Source: Cocos nucifera | Taxonomy: Eukaryota; Streptophyta; Magnoliopsida; Arecales; Arecaceae | Assembly (NCBI GenBank): GCA_006176705.1 | Contig: QRFJ01001924.1 | Span: 1 to 64,000 of the forward strand | Length of the DNA: 64,000 nt | Direction: 5' to 3' | Part shown: positions 11,416 to 22,770 of the stretch, one piece after another | How positions within the stretch are numbered: the stretch's first letter is position 1 | Layout: every line of letters begins with the position of its first letter | Position numbers and translations under genes: made by a program | The notes under the pieces: generated by a model | Seen by the model: the letters and a program-made list of their open reading frames with translations, nothing else | What the model was told of the DNA's origin: nothing | Database searches by the model: none

Positions 11416-12440
11416 ATAGTCCCCTTACTCCCAAGTTCGAAATTCGAAAAAAGAAAATACAAAAAAGACGACCGCCGAAATTCTTTTTCGGGCTCTGCAC
11501 CCATTGAGGTTGAAGCTCGGAGGAGATCTTATCTTTTATTGAAGTTGAAGCTCGGAGGAGATCTTATCTCCAGCCGAGGTTGAAATAGATCATATCTTCT
11601 GTTGAAGTTGAAGCTCAGAGAAGATCTTATCTCCAACCGAGGTTGAAGGAGATCTTATCTCCTGTTGAAGTTAAAGCTCGGAGGATATCTTATCTCCAGC
11701 TAAAGTTGAAGGAGATCTTATCTCCTATTAAAGTTGAAGCTCGGAGAAGATTTTATCCCTTCAGTCGAGATTGAAGAAAATCTTGTCGAGGTCTCTCCTC
11801 TTCACCTCATGTAAAATGAACGAAGACCTTCGACTTTGCTCATATTAGGACAAGGCCTTCGACTTTGTTCACGTTAGGACGAGATTCTCCTTCTATTCCT
11901 AATGGACTGTAGGGATACATAAAAATCGTTGTCAAGGTCTCTTCCCTCATCTCGTTTAAAATGAACGAGGCCTTCAACTTTACTCACGTTAGGATGAGGT
12001 TCTCCTCCTATTCCTAACGGACTGTAGGAGCACATAAGGACCATTGTCAGGGCCTCTTCCCTCATCTCATCTAAAATGAACGAGGCCTTCGACTTTGCCG
12101 AGATTAACATGGCCATTTTTTATTGCTTCTTTCCTATCATCACATAGTTTTTGCGGATAGTACATTCTCAGATTTTCTGAATTATAAGGCCGTGGGAGCG
12201 TTGTTCCTCCGAGCTCCTTCAGGACGATAAATTTTGGACCGGACGACCTTCTCTATTTCATACGGGCCTTCCCAATTCGAGGACAAGCTTTCTCTAGCTC
12301 TGAGGCTGAGAAATGACGGCTCGCCGAAGTACTAAGTCCCCCACTCTGAACATTTACCTCTGACTCTGAAGTTATAGTATCGGGCCACCCTTCGTCTGTA
12401 GGCCGCCATCCGAACCTGGGCTTCCTCTCTTTTTGCTACA
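11416..12440 (-). mobile_element. Gypsy 3' internal region with integrase tail, minus orientation
   Basis: From 12440 downward on the minus strand: integrase C-terminal codons (VRMAAYRRRVARYYN), a region of about 110-bp repeats (12116-11800), a region of about 50-bp GGAGATAAGATCTCC repeats (11760-11500), then the purine tract next to the LTR at 11415. It is the counterpart of 2812-3867. No antisense gene is present between integrase and LTR in this copy. Confidence 0.85.
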
Positions 12441-12599
12441 CCAAAAAAAAAATAAAGTAAACTTGAATTGATAACACCAAATAGTTAACTTTGCAAAATT
12501 TGTGAGTTCATCAATCTATAAAACAATCAGCAAGATAATCTCTATCTTTTCTTCGCACCATCCATCATATTCTTGGCTTGAATCTACAAAAAAAAAGAA

Positions 12600-12666
<67 letters not shown>

Positions 12667-15105
12667 AGAGCTTAAGTCACTATTAAAAATATATGTATAT
12701 AGACACATACATAATCTTTTCACCAAATAATATAAGTGTCCACAGCATGTTTCAAAATGCATATTGTAGAACTACTAAGTCTTGTGCTCTTACCATGTAT
12801 CATAATGGATGGGTAAAAATAAAGATAGAGTTGATTATATGGAAATTTAGAGATAGGAAATTTTATACAAATACAAATTCTCAGGTACAGACTTTGAGCT
12901 AATAAATCATTCTATACATTTCCATCATGGTTCTTCCAAGCCCATGCATAACCACATTTGCTCTTATTAGGTGGAAATGCAACCATGTCATCATAGACAG
13001 CATTCACACATAGTAAACACTAAAATATTTGAATGTGCCAATAATGCTAAGCAGTTGGAGACAACTCACAAGATTTTTACAACCTCCAATCTGGATTTAC
13101 TTAAACCTGCAGGGTGGCATTAAATGTGTAACAAAAATAGTAAAAAGGGCTAATTACTATAGACTTAGAAGATCATAAGAAATTTCAACGCAGCCGTAGG
13201 GTGCAGGATTTCATAACATATCAAGAGATAATATGATTCATACCTTTCATCATATTTCTTTCAAATTAGTATTTTGGTGCTAAGACAAAGTAACAAATTC
13301 TTTTGGCAAACAGTAGCCATTGAAGCCTTGGATAAGACAAGATCTCTGAATGGTGGTGTCTGCATGAGGACAAGATCTCTGAATGGGACTTCTAGTTTTC
13401 GAGCCCATGTAAGGTTGGTCAGAAACAGCCAGCAATTTTGTAGATTCAGAGTCTGCCTCACTATATATTTGTAACTATTAGATAGATAACATGGCAAGCT
13501 ATCAAGCCTATAGGATGCATGTAAAAGGTGAAATGATACAAGTGATTAAGATTTCCATTCAGAAAAACATAAAAAGACACAAGTAATTCAGAGACCTGCT
13601 AGGGTTGCAGGAAAACAGTGCTGCCCTATTCTTGGCATATATGAAAGACATTCTCACGATTAACTAAAAGAAATAGGTGGTTTGATGGATCATGAAAGGA
13701 TATACCGGTCAGATGGTTAGTATCATCCCATTCGGCATTTGAATCATTTAAATCTCAACCCATGCTGTTTATATGGTTTATATGTAAGCACTTGCACACC
13801 CTGATTGGTGGATAAAAAATGTAGCTTAAAGTCTATATCAATCATTTGAACATGGGTTTCATAAAGAATAACTGACATCAGTTATTGAATCCAACTTCTA
13901 TTATATAACAGAAGTTTTCAAATTTGAATAACTAATCACATGAAAAAGTAGAGAAAAGAAGACATGATATAGTCATATAGGATTCAAACTCTAGTAACTT
14001 TTGGGGGGTTTGAAGTTCCATGGATTGGTCAAGCAAAACAGAAAAAGTAGTTATGTAGTTGCAAAACCACTAGCTTTTGGTAGGGATTTTGGAAATAATA
14101 TGGCAAGTATAAATCCAAGAATCCAAAGCATCGATCTCGACTCAAAAATCTCACAACATATAAAAACCAAAAATCAACTCTATTTGATACTTGATCATAA
14201 ATTAAATCAAAACATTGCACCTCTATCTCTCTCTCTCTCCACCTCCCTCCCAAGCGCGTGTGCACATCAAAAAATAAGTAAAATAAAATCAAGATATCAG
14301 TTGCTAATGGAATTTTGAATCAGAAATGACAGTAATCCTCAAGGACATGTCAATAAGAAGAGAACAGAATATTACCCACAGCGGATAGAAGAACCTTATA
14401 TGAATTGTTTAAGCTATTATTGATACTCATTGATCCCTGACATTTTTGGCTAGAGCCATAATGGAGGCTTCTTCCATCAATGGATAAACCAGAGCGAGAT
14501 GATAGCAATAGCGATAAAGATGCAAATGAAACAAGAAAAAAATAAAAGAATTAACCAAATGGTGACATGATCACCCCATTTGTTTCATTCGGAAACTTCC
14601 TCACCAGTCCTCAAGTATTTGCAATCAAATCAACAGTGTCACTGCTGAGATCTGAAAATATTCACAGAGCGGTATTAAAGGTGCAATTTTGTTACCAAAA
14701 AAAAGTCAACTGCAATTCAATAAATCAAAGGAGAATACATGCTTAAGATGGAGTCTCTAGTGTTGGGTGCTTTGAGATCCCTTAGCAAGCATGTCAAAAC
14801 GCCCAAGGATGACTTTCACCGGCTCAAATATGTATCAGCATAAAAGGCTACTGCAGGGCCCAAAATTGGTCTGATAACATCAGGTAGTTAATACTCCATA
14901 AAAGAATGGAGGATTACCTGATGAATGAAGAGCTGACCAACTAGAGCAGTCAGTCAGTTGCCTGAAGCTTCCAACCAACCATATAAAATTAGGTAATACC
15001 AGACTTGCATGGTCAATGCACTACATTTTGAAAGATTTATCATTTATAAAACAACATCTCTTTTGATAAAGAAGATTTCTATAACAATATGAAGAAAGCC
15101 CATAC
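12441..15105. other. Non-coding host DNA, right-arm copy of 230-2811
   Basis: Nearly exact reverse complement of the left-arm host half. It lies downstream of the RING exon donor on the minus strand, so it reads as intron. The open frames (13261-13497, 14001-14318 and their opposites) are identical to the left-arm ones because the DNA is duplicated, not because they are conserved genes. Confidence 0.6.
12604..12661. repeat. (AT)n microsatellite
   Basis: About 29 AT units. The matching site in the left arm (near 2630-2647) has about 9. It produces the spurious alternating Tyr-Ile open frame on the minus strand. Confidence 0.95.
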
Positions 15106-15204
15106 TTTTTTGTGGAATTTATGTAAGCATGGTAAATGACGGATGGTATCCCTAATGGAGGGCTTCTCAAGGCAGACGGCACATGGTTCTTCAACATTAT
15201 CAGT
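15106..15204 (-). pseudogene. RING-H2 zinc-finger exon, isolated
   Basis: A 99-bp exon with AG acceptor (15205-15206) and GT donor (15104-15105) encodes 33 residues in phase 0. It includes CAVCLE and LPCLHKFHKK, the first four zinc ligands of a RING-H2 finger (C-x2-C ... C-x-H-x2-H), as in plant E3 ubiquitin ligases. The exon itself is intact. No upstream or downstream exons were recognised within the window, so I call it a relic or part of a longer broken gene. A partner with ligands 5-8 would be needed for zinc binding. Confidence 0.75.
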
Positions 15205-15205
15205 C

Positions 15206-15680
15206 TGCTTTAAAAAAATGAAAAGAAAAGAACCCAGCGGTGATCTGGTTGAGCTCGCCGTGGAGGATGGAGGCACTGCCGTGAATGTAGAGGAGGACCA
15301 GGCAGTATGGAAGACCTCGGAGTAGAACCCGACAGCGATCTTGTTGAGCTCGCCATGGAGGATGGAGGCACCGTCACAGATGGTGACCTCGCCGGCAAGG
15401 ACAACATTGGGGGCGACGTAGGCATCGATGGCAATCTTGGGCACCCACGGCCCTAGGGGGAAGCCAACGGAGGCTTCTTGGCCCTTAGATGGATCACGGC
15501 AACGGCATCCCGGTGATGCTCATCAGCATTTGGGGAGAGGACGGCAGCGATCATTGATGGATTTGGGGGGAATCCTCCAGAATGCGACGGAGAGGCAAGG
15601 AGAAGGCTGCGGCCGGAGAAGAGGAAGGGTCTGGCAAAAAAAAAAAATCCCGTACGTGAAGGGAAAGTGAGGGCCGCGAT
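15206..15680 (-). pseudogene. Gamma-carbonic-anhydrase-like pseudogene
   Basis: On the minus strand the frame reads PKIAIDAYVAPNVVLAGEV and DGASILHGELNKIAVGF. This matches the start of the left-handed beta-helix of plant mitochondrial gamma-carbonic-anhydrase-like subunits of complex I. A complete protein would continue for over 100 residues with hexapeptide repeats; here it stops after about 50. A roughly 48-bp piece (GTGCCTCCATCCTCCA...) is tandemly duplicated in another frame. Upstream (15680-15450) an N-terminal Ser/Pro/Arg-rich part is frameshifted. Not functional. Confidence 0.7.
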
Positions 15681-15934
15681 ACTCTTTCAGCAGTTTGTTT
15701 TGATCATTGATTAAATTAAAATTTTTTTAATAATAAAATATAATTATTAATATTTTTTAATAATTTAATTAAATTATAAAAAATATAGAATTTTTCATAG
15801 AACTATTCCACTTTCTTCACTTGAATTCATCATTGAATCACTCACCACATAAATCTTAAAGTATTTCATATTCTACCATTCATCCTAAACTTTCATAATA
15901 AAGCCAATAGTTTATGCTGACTTTATATAAAATT

Positions 15935-16293
15935 TTCATGCCTATCATGAACTTGCTAAAATAATATTGATCAAACTTCTTGAATAATAAAGCACGGACA
16001 TAATTTGGGTTTCATATAAATCAATCAAAATTATATTTTTCTAATGATTTTATCTAATTGTTGGGAAAAATAAGATACTTTTGCAAGAGAATAAGACTTT
16101 TTCAGGAGTTTTACTTGACTGTTGGAAAAAATTTGACTTTCTCAGTGATTTTATTTGATCACTGAAAAAAATAACATATTTTCTAATGGTTTGACCAAAC
16201 CATCGAAAAAAATAAGTCTTTGTCCGATGAATTCGAAAAAATGCCACTTAAAGTCTATTTTACCAACGATTTTTTATATCTGTTGGTAAAATA
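15935..16293. mobile_element. Copy-1-specific insertion with foldback units
   Basis: This block is absent from the other two S copies, which read directly from GCTGACTTTATAT to AGTGCTGCTAAATC. Inside are repeated self-complementary words: TTTTTCAGTGA/TCACTGAAAAA, GGTTTGACCAAACC, and ACCAAC...GTTGGT near the right end. This suggests a short DNA transposon or CACTA-type subterminal array. No transposase. Confidence 0.5.
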
Positions 16294-16599
16294 GTGCTGC
16301 TAAATCTCCTTTTTCTTTTATTATGGAGAGCGGAGCTTTTGGATTAGATGGCATGGAGGGAGGTTGCGGCAGTAAGGCCAGTGCTTTTTTTTGGGGCGCT
16401 CTTCTCTTGGCGCCAATTATTTTTCGTCAATATTTAGTATATATTTTTAGCAGATTTGAGTTACCAACATTTATCCATTAGTAGATTTGATTTACTCATG
16501 TCTAATTATTGAAACATAGGTTGAAAATTAATCATAGTATTTTTACGTTTGACAAACATGGGTATATATAATTTTTTAGAAAAAAATGATCTTTTACCC

Positions 16600-17138
16600 A
16601 TGTATGTAGTTTACGTAACTAAAAAACATGCGTGTATGTGACTTTTCTTGTACCGGACTTGGATATTATAGGTTTTGATTGGTTGACCTAAAAAATTTAC
16701 TAGATTGTTAGTGAATCTGAAAACTAATGGTTTAAGATTTTGATTCGTCCTCCTAGAAAAACCAACTAGGTTTATTTGTAAGCTCGAAAAAGCAAACACA
16801 CTATAATCAAAGAAGGATTATAGTGGAAATCCCAAAAAAACCTTGGGGAGTGAATGTAGGTGTGGGTTGTATCGAACCACTATAAATTTTGTGTATTTAT
16901 ATTATGACTTTACTTCTTACTTTTCTTGCCTTCTTTACTTTACTTTTATTTCTGATTTGTATTGTTTAGATTCTTGCTTTGCATATACTATCTTATTTTC
17001 ATCGTAGCTTAAATCCTTCACCTCATAAATTCTATAATTTGCTTAAATTAAAGCACATATCTATTTAGAAAGTAAATTTGGATAAACTTTTAAAAGAACT
17101 TAATTCATCCCTCCCTCTTAGGTTGCTACCTCTGGACA
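16600..17138 (+). mobile_element. 3' part of 5' LTR of SIRE-type copia element
   Basis: AT-rich DNA that ends with CTACCTCTGGACA just before a tRNA-Met-type primer site. The LTR start is missing: the window has no TGTTGACTCC here. The left border is approximate. The block containing CTTGGGGAGTGAATGTAGGT (16842 on) is typical of the R/U5 part of SIRE/Maximus LTRs. Confidence 0.6.
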
Positions 17139-17143
17139 ATAAT

Positions 17144-17155
17144 TGGTATCAAAGC
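17144..17155 (+). promoter_or_regulatory. Copia primer-binding site
   Basis: TGGTATCAAAGC, one change from TGGTATCAGAGC, the complement of initiator tRNA-Met used to prime most plant copia elements. It is followed 50 bp later by the gag ATG. Confidence 0.85.
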
Positions 17156-17205
17156 AGGTGCTTTAATATTTGATTGTTAACCCAGCAGTTAAAGAGTAAA
17201 AGATC

Positions 17206-18960
17206 ATGGCAATTCTACTTGGTTCATCATTTGCTGAAGGCCAATCCACATCTAGACCACCACTATTTAATGGCATAAATTATATATTTTGAAAAGCTAG
17301 AATGAAATTTTTTATACAAACTTTAGATTATGACATGTGGGGAGTCATAACTAGAGGACCACACACACTTACGATTGAAATTAATGGTATGTCTATTCTC
17401 AAGCCAAAAAATGATTGGAATGAATTTGATAAAAAATGGCTCAATTAAATGCTAAAGCCATCAATGTTCTTTATTGCTCTCTTGATGTACATGAATTTAA
17501 TAGAATATCTATACGTACATCAGCTAAAATATTTTAAAAGAAATTAGAAGTAACTTATGAAGGAACAAGCCAAGTTGAGGAGTCCAAAATTAATTTACTT
17601 ATTCATAAATATAAAATATTTAAAATAGAAAAATATGAGTCTATTTCTAAAATATCTTTCAAATTTATTGATATTATCAATGCTCTAAATGGTCTTAGCA
17701 AAATCTAAACTAACTATGAACTTGCTTGCAAGGTTTTAAGATCTTTGCTATAGGAATGGAAAGCAAAAGTAATAGCTATATAAGAAGCAAAAGATCTTAC
17801 CAAGCTGTCCCTACAAGAATTGATGGGTTTACTCATGACTTATGAGTTAAACATAGCTTAAAAAGAAGAAGAAGAGCCAAGAAAGATGAAAACCATCACC
17901 TTCAAATCTACTTCATGATATGAAGAAAGCGATGAATTAGAGGAAGAAGAAAATAAAGTAGAGAGTGAAGATGATGATAGAGACATGACATCTCTCTCAA
18001 GAAAATTTAAGAAGTTCTTCATAAAGAGAAGTATGAAGAAGAAAGAAAAGGAAGAAGAAAAAGATAGAAAGAGTGTCATTTGCTATAATTGCAACGAAAA
18101 GGGACACTACAAACTAGATTGCCCCCAACTCAAAAAGTACTCCAAAAGAACTAAGAAAAAAGCTATGCTAGAAATTTGAAAAGATAGTGACACTTCAAGC
18201 TTGGATGAGAAAAAAAAGCAGAAAATCTTTACCTTATGGCTATTAAGGATAAGGTACATTTTGAAAACTCCTTCAAGTTTATATTTGATGAATTATTTGA
18301 AGCTTTTAATAATTTAATAGATAAATTTAAAATGTTAAGATTAAAAAATAAAGAACTTAAAAAATCAAATCTAGTTTAGGCTGAAGAGAAGAATAAAATT
18401 TTGATTGAGAAAGAAAAATTATTGAAGGAAAAGAATATCTTAGCTGAAGAAAAAGAAAATTTTATAAAATTTGAAAAATTCTTGATCAAAGAAAAAAGAA
18501 GCTTTTGAAATCTGAAAAAAATTTTTGTAGAAAAAAATATTAAACTAAGAAAAAAGATTGAAACATTGAAGCCTATACTTAACAAGTTTATAATTGGCTC
18601 TCAAAAGCTTCAATCCATTTTAGTCAATCAAAAGGTTATTTTCAATAAAGCTAGTATTGGGTATAATCCTTTAAGAAAATAGAAATTTGAAAAGAACATG
18701 TTTAGCAAAATTTTATTTAAAAATTATTCTATTATATATTTTAAATATAATAAAATAGGCCATAAAATTTAGAATATAACACTAAAAGAATTGGCCATAC
18801 TTTAGTCAAACAAATTTGATTTCAAAATGAACCATGTACTCTAACTCCAATGAATCCAAGATGGCTTGATATAAAAAAATTAGAAAATAATTTTGCAGGT
18901 GTACCAGGGATCCAATAGAATGAAAACAGAAAAATATTATGGATGGATGCCTTAGAAATA
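17206..18960 (+). pseudogene. SIRE-type copia gag, degenerate, joined to start of protease
   Basis: It begins MAILLGSSFAEGQS and then PPLFNGINY, typical of SIRE/Maximus Gag, but is broken by many stops. A CCHC zinc knuckle (C-Y-N-C ... GHYKLDC) is intact at 18081-18122 in the short open frame 17985-18179. A Lys/Glu-rich coiled-coil stretch follows (18200-18620). At about 18890 comes the GVPGIQ segment that precedes protease; then homology ends. Integrase, RT and RNase H are absent, so pol was deleted. Confidence 0.8.
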
Positions 18961-21900
18961 AAATTGGATGGATAATGATGTTTGATAAAATCTAAACTTT
19001 TCTCATATCATGCCATCATTATTTTGATTATTAATTAGTATAATTATTGAGTATGTTTGATTAATTTTGATATGATTTATTATTACTTAAAATGATCATA
19101 CTCCATGAATTAAAAGTTTGATGTATTGATTAAAACTAGTATATCATGTTGATTATTTATTTTAAGCTTATTATTTTATTTTAAATTTAGCATGCTGATT
19201 CAATTTTTTGCATCATATTATTTTGATCTTATTTTATTTGATTATTAGAACCCTCCAATTGATTAATTTTTTGATCCTCTAAATTGACTTGAATATCTCT
19301 CTTGATCTTTGATTTAATTTTTTTTCAATCTTAAAAAAGAGCATTTATTAATGAATATTCCTACTTTATTTTGATTGATTGATTTTAAAAATTAAAGTTG
19401 AAAAATAGTTTTCTTGAATATTTTAAAGTTGATATCACGTAAGATGTTTCAAGAAAGTTGTCATTTATCTTTAAAGCTAAGCATTTAAAGAGATTTTTAA
19501 TTTTAAGTAATTGATATCAAATAGCTTACTATTTGCCATGTATTTGATTGATTTATTTTTTGGTAAAAAAAATCTTTATTTCAAATCTAGTTTTGAACAA
19601 CTCTAATTTTTGATATGATATTATTTGAGATAAATTTAAAATTACATCACTTTTTTGAACACAACTGCTTGATATTTTTTGAGAAAAGAAAGAGACATTC
19701 TTTTTAAAGAATTACTAAAACTTTTTTATGATTTGCCTTGACTAATTTGCTAATATTAATTCAAATTGATCTATTATTTTAAATCCTCAAAATTGTTTGA
19801 TTTGAATTAATTCATCTTTATCAATATAAAACTAAAATCATTAATATTAAGCAAAATTTATAAATTAATCTTTAAGTGATATTGAACTGTCAAAAAAATC
19901 ATGATTTGGTCTCAATTTTAGTTTATTGGTATCAAAAAAATATTTCAAAGAAATGGCTTTGTTTACTAAAGTAAGAAAAAAAATATTAAAGAAAAAATGA
20001 TCATTTAATTGAAAAGGTCTTTAAAATTAAAAATATCTTTCAAATTTAGAAAATCTAAATTAGGGGTTAAATTCTTGTTAAATGCTCTTGATTTGAAAGA
20101 AAAAGAGAAAGAAAAGTTGAAAGATAAAATAATTAAGCTATAATTATGAAAAATAAGGAAAGATAATATTTTTGAAATATTTAAAAAAATAAATTCTTGG
20201 TATCTCCAAAATAAAGGAAGAAATTTTTTAATATTTTTGTCTTTAAAAAAAAATATTTCAATTTAGAAAATTTTAATTAAATTCTTGTATTTGAAATAAA
20301 TTTTGATAAATAAATTTTGATCTTAAATTCAAAATAAAGGAAGAAATTTTTTAATTTGATTGAAAATTTTAATTAACTTGTATTGAGATAAATAAATTTT
20401 GATCTTAAATTCTCAATCAATTACTTTATGATCTTCTTAAATGGAGCTTTCATGTGATTATCTAATTTAATTTACATGATTTAATTATTCTATCCTTTTT
20501 TTTGGATAATTAGTTAAAGTTAAATTAAATTTGAAAATATATTCTTACTCTAAGAAAGAAATTTCTAAACTTAATATTAAAACTCATTTGAAAATTTAAA
20601 TTTGATACTAAATTTTTGATGTGCATTATAAAATTTTTATTTATTATTTATATTAAAATAATTTTTATTTAAAATAATAATTTAAAAATATGACTATCAT
20701 TTGTTTTGATACTATCCTCTAAATCTTTTCGGTACATACTCGATATATATCTTTTTCGAACTTAATTGACTAAAATTTTTAAGAAAAAAAGATTGAATAT
20801 TAAAGTATATATTAAATTTAGAAAATCTGAATTAGTGGTTAAATTCATGTTAAATGCACTTGATTTGAAAGAAAAAGAGAAAGAAAAGTTGAAAGATAAA
20901 ATAATTAAGCTATAATTATGAAAAATAGGGAAAGATAATATTATTGAAATATTAAAAAAATAAATTCTTGGTATCTCCAAAATAAAGGAAGAAATTTTTT
21001 AATTTGATTGAAAATTTTAATTAACTTGCAATGAAATAAATAAATTTTGATCTTAAATTCTCAATCAATTACTCTATGATCTTCTTAAATGGAGCTTTCA
21101 TATGATTATCTAATTTAATTTACATGATTTAATTATTCTATTCTTTTTTTTAGATAATTAGTTAAAGTTAAATTAAATTTGAAAATATATTCTTACTCCA
21201 AGAAAGAAATTTCTAAACTTAATCTTAAAACTCATTTAAAAATTTAAATTTGATACTAAATTTTTGATGTGCATTATAAAATTTTTATTTATTATTTATA
21301 TTAAAATAATTTTTATTTAAAATAATAATTTAAAAATATGACTATTATTTGCTTTGATACTATCCTCTAAATTTTTTTGGTACATACTCGATATATATCA
21401 TTTTCGAACTTAATTGACTAAAATTTTTTTAAAAAAAAAGATTAAATATTAAAGTATATATTAAATTTAGAAAATCTGAATTAGTGGTTAAATTCATGTT
21501 AAATGCACTTGATTTGAAAGAAAAAGAGAAAGAAAAGTTGAAAGATAAAATAATTAAGCTATAATTATGAAAAATAGGAAAAGATAATATTATTGAAATA
21601 TTAAAAAAAATAAATTCTTGGTATCTCCAAAATAAAGGTAGAAATTTTTTAATTTGATTAAAAATTTTAATTAACTTGCATTGAAATAAATAAATTTTGA
21701 TCTTAAATTCTTAATCAATTACTTTATGATCTTCTTAAATGGAGCTTTCATGTGATTATCTAATTTAATTTATATGATTTAATTATTCTATCTTTTTTTG
21801 GATAATTAGTTAAAGTTAAATTAAATTTTAAAATATATTCTTACTCTAAGAAAGTAATTTCTAAACTTAATCTTAAAATTTATTTAAAAATTTAAATTTG

Positions 21901-22671
21901 ATACTAAATTTTTGATGTGCATTATAAAATTCTTATTTATTATTTATATTAAAATAATTTTGACTCAATGTAATAATTTTAAAATATGACTATCATTTGT
22001 TTTGATACTATTCTCTAAATCTTTTCGGTATATACTCGATACATATCTTTTTTGAACTTAATTGACTAAATTTTTTTAGAAAAAGAAAGATTGAATATTA
22101 AAGTACATATTATGCATAATTTTATATTCGAATCTTTTGAAAAGTTCTGTTCTTCTTAAAGCTTAAAAATGGATATTTAAAATTTTGATTAAAGATCATA
22201 TTTATTCTAAAAGAAAAAGTGCCTATGATATTTAAATTTAAGCTAATTTTTAAAATTAAAATAAATATTTAAAACTTATTTTGAGTCAAAGGATAAATTT
22301 TTAAAAGAAAGATGATTCATTTAAATTAATTTTCTAAATTTGATATATCTCTTACTTTGATACATTCATATTATTGATTTTGATAATTATTTCTTGTTTC
22401 TTTCCATGAACTTTTTAATATTGTAAAAAAGAAGAAGAAGTATGTTGAGTATATGCTTGAAAGATTGATGCTTAAGAAATTCAAATTTTTTATGCTAGAA
22501 ATCTTGATACTCATTGATTTGAATTGAAGTATCATTTTAATATGAGTATATGAAATATATATGCACTAATGATGTGCAACAAATTAAAGGTCTATTAAAA
22601 ATTTTTATGAAGTTTAATTCATTATTTTTGTCTTGATTCATATTAGTTTTTTAACATATACTCAAAGATTT
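18961..22671 (+). mobile_element. AT-rich 3' region of the SIRE-type element
   Basis: About 3.7 kb of strongly AT-rich DNA without coding domains lies between the gag/protease relic and the purine tract. It includes three long tandem repeats (separate entry). It probably represents the long 3' non-coding part of the element after loss of pol. Confidence 0.55.
20020..22085 (+). repeat. Three tandem repeats of ~650 bp
   Basis: The unit starts near TTTAGAAAATCTGAATTAG at about 20045, 20817 and 21467. Each continues through AAAGAAAAAGAGAAAGAAAAG, GGTATCTCCAAAATAAAGG, GATCTTCTTAAATGGAGC and GGTACATACTCGATATAT. Spacing is about 650 bp between copies 2 and 3 and about 770 bp between 1 and 2, because copy 1 has an internal extra repeat near 20200-20330. 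Divergence between copies is a few per cent. Confidence 0.9.
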
Positions 22672-22770
22672 TGCCATCATCAAAAAGAAAAAAATTATTA
22701 ACTCCATGATTGATTTTGATAATTATTAAACTTTGAGTATATTATGTATCTAATCATGTATTTTAAGAAG
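22672..22770 (+). mobile_element. Purine tract and stub of 3' LTR of SIRE-type element
   Basis: GCCATCATCAAAAAGAAAAA is a decayed form of the usual CATCATCAAAAAGGGGGAGA tract. TATTAACTCCATGATTG at 22696 then starts the LTR, matching 8865. The LTR is cut at 22770 by the gypsy LTR beginning at 22771. Confidence 0.85.

Larger units (their letters stand above)
10427..15162. repeat. Inverted repeat, right arm (~4.7 kb)
   Basis: Reverse complement partner of 173-4866. The outer end at 15162 is simply where the LTR was inserted in the left arm, so the original palindrome probably extended further. Compared with the left arm, this one has a longer AT microsatellite (about 58 versus 17 bp) and keeps two short host segments near 14540 and 14680 that the left arm lacks. 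Confidence 0.93.
15161..16556. repeat. Segment S, copy 1
   Basis: The same host segment occurs at 37944-39229 and 50284-51560: end of the RING exon, gamma-carbonic-anhydrase remnant, AT-rich DNA, then a block with GGAGAGCGGAGCTTTTGG and GGAGGTTGCGG. Copy 1 lacks about 220 bp present in the others (38620-38840). It has instead an extra stretch at about 15935-16293. Homology to the other copies stops at 16556. Confidence 0.85.

Noticed and set aside
12565..12762. Frame with alternating Tyr-Ile
   Set aside because: Translation of the AT microsatellite.
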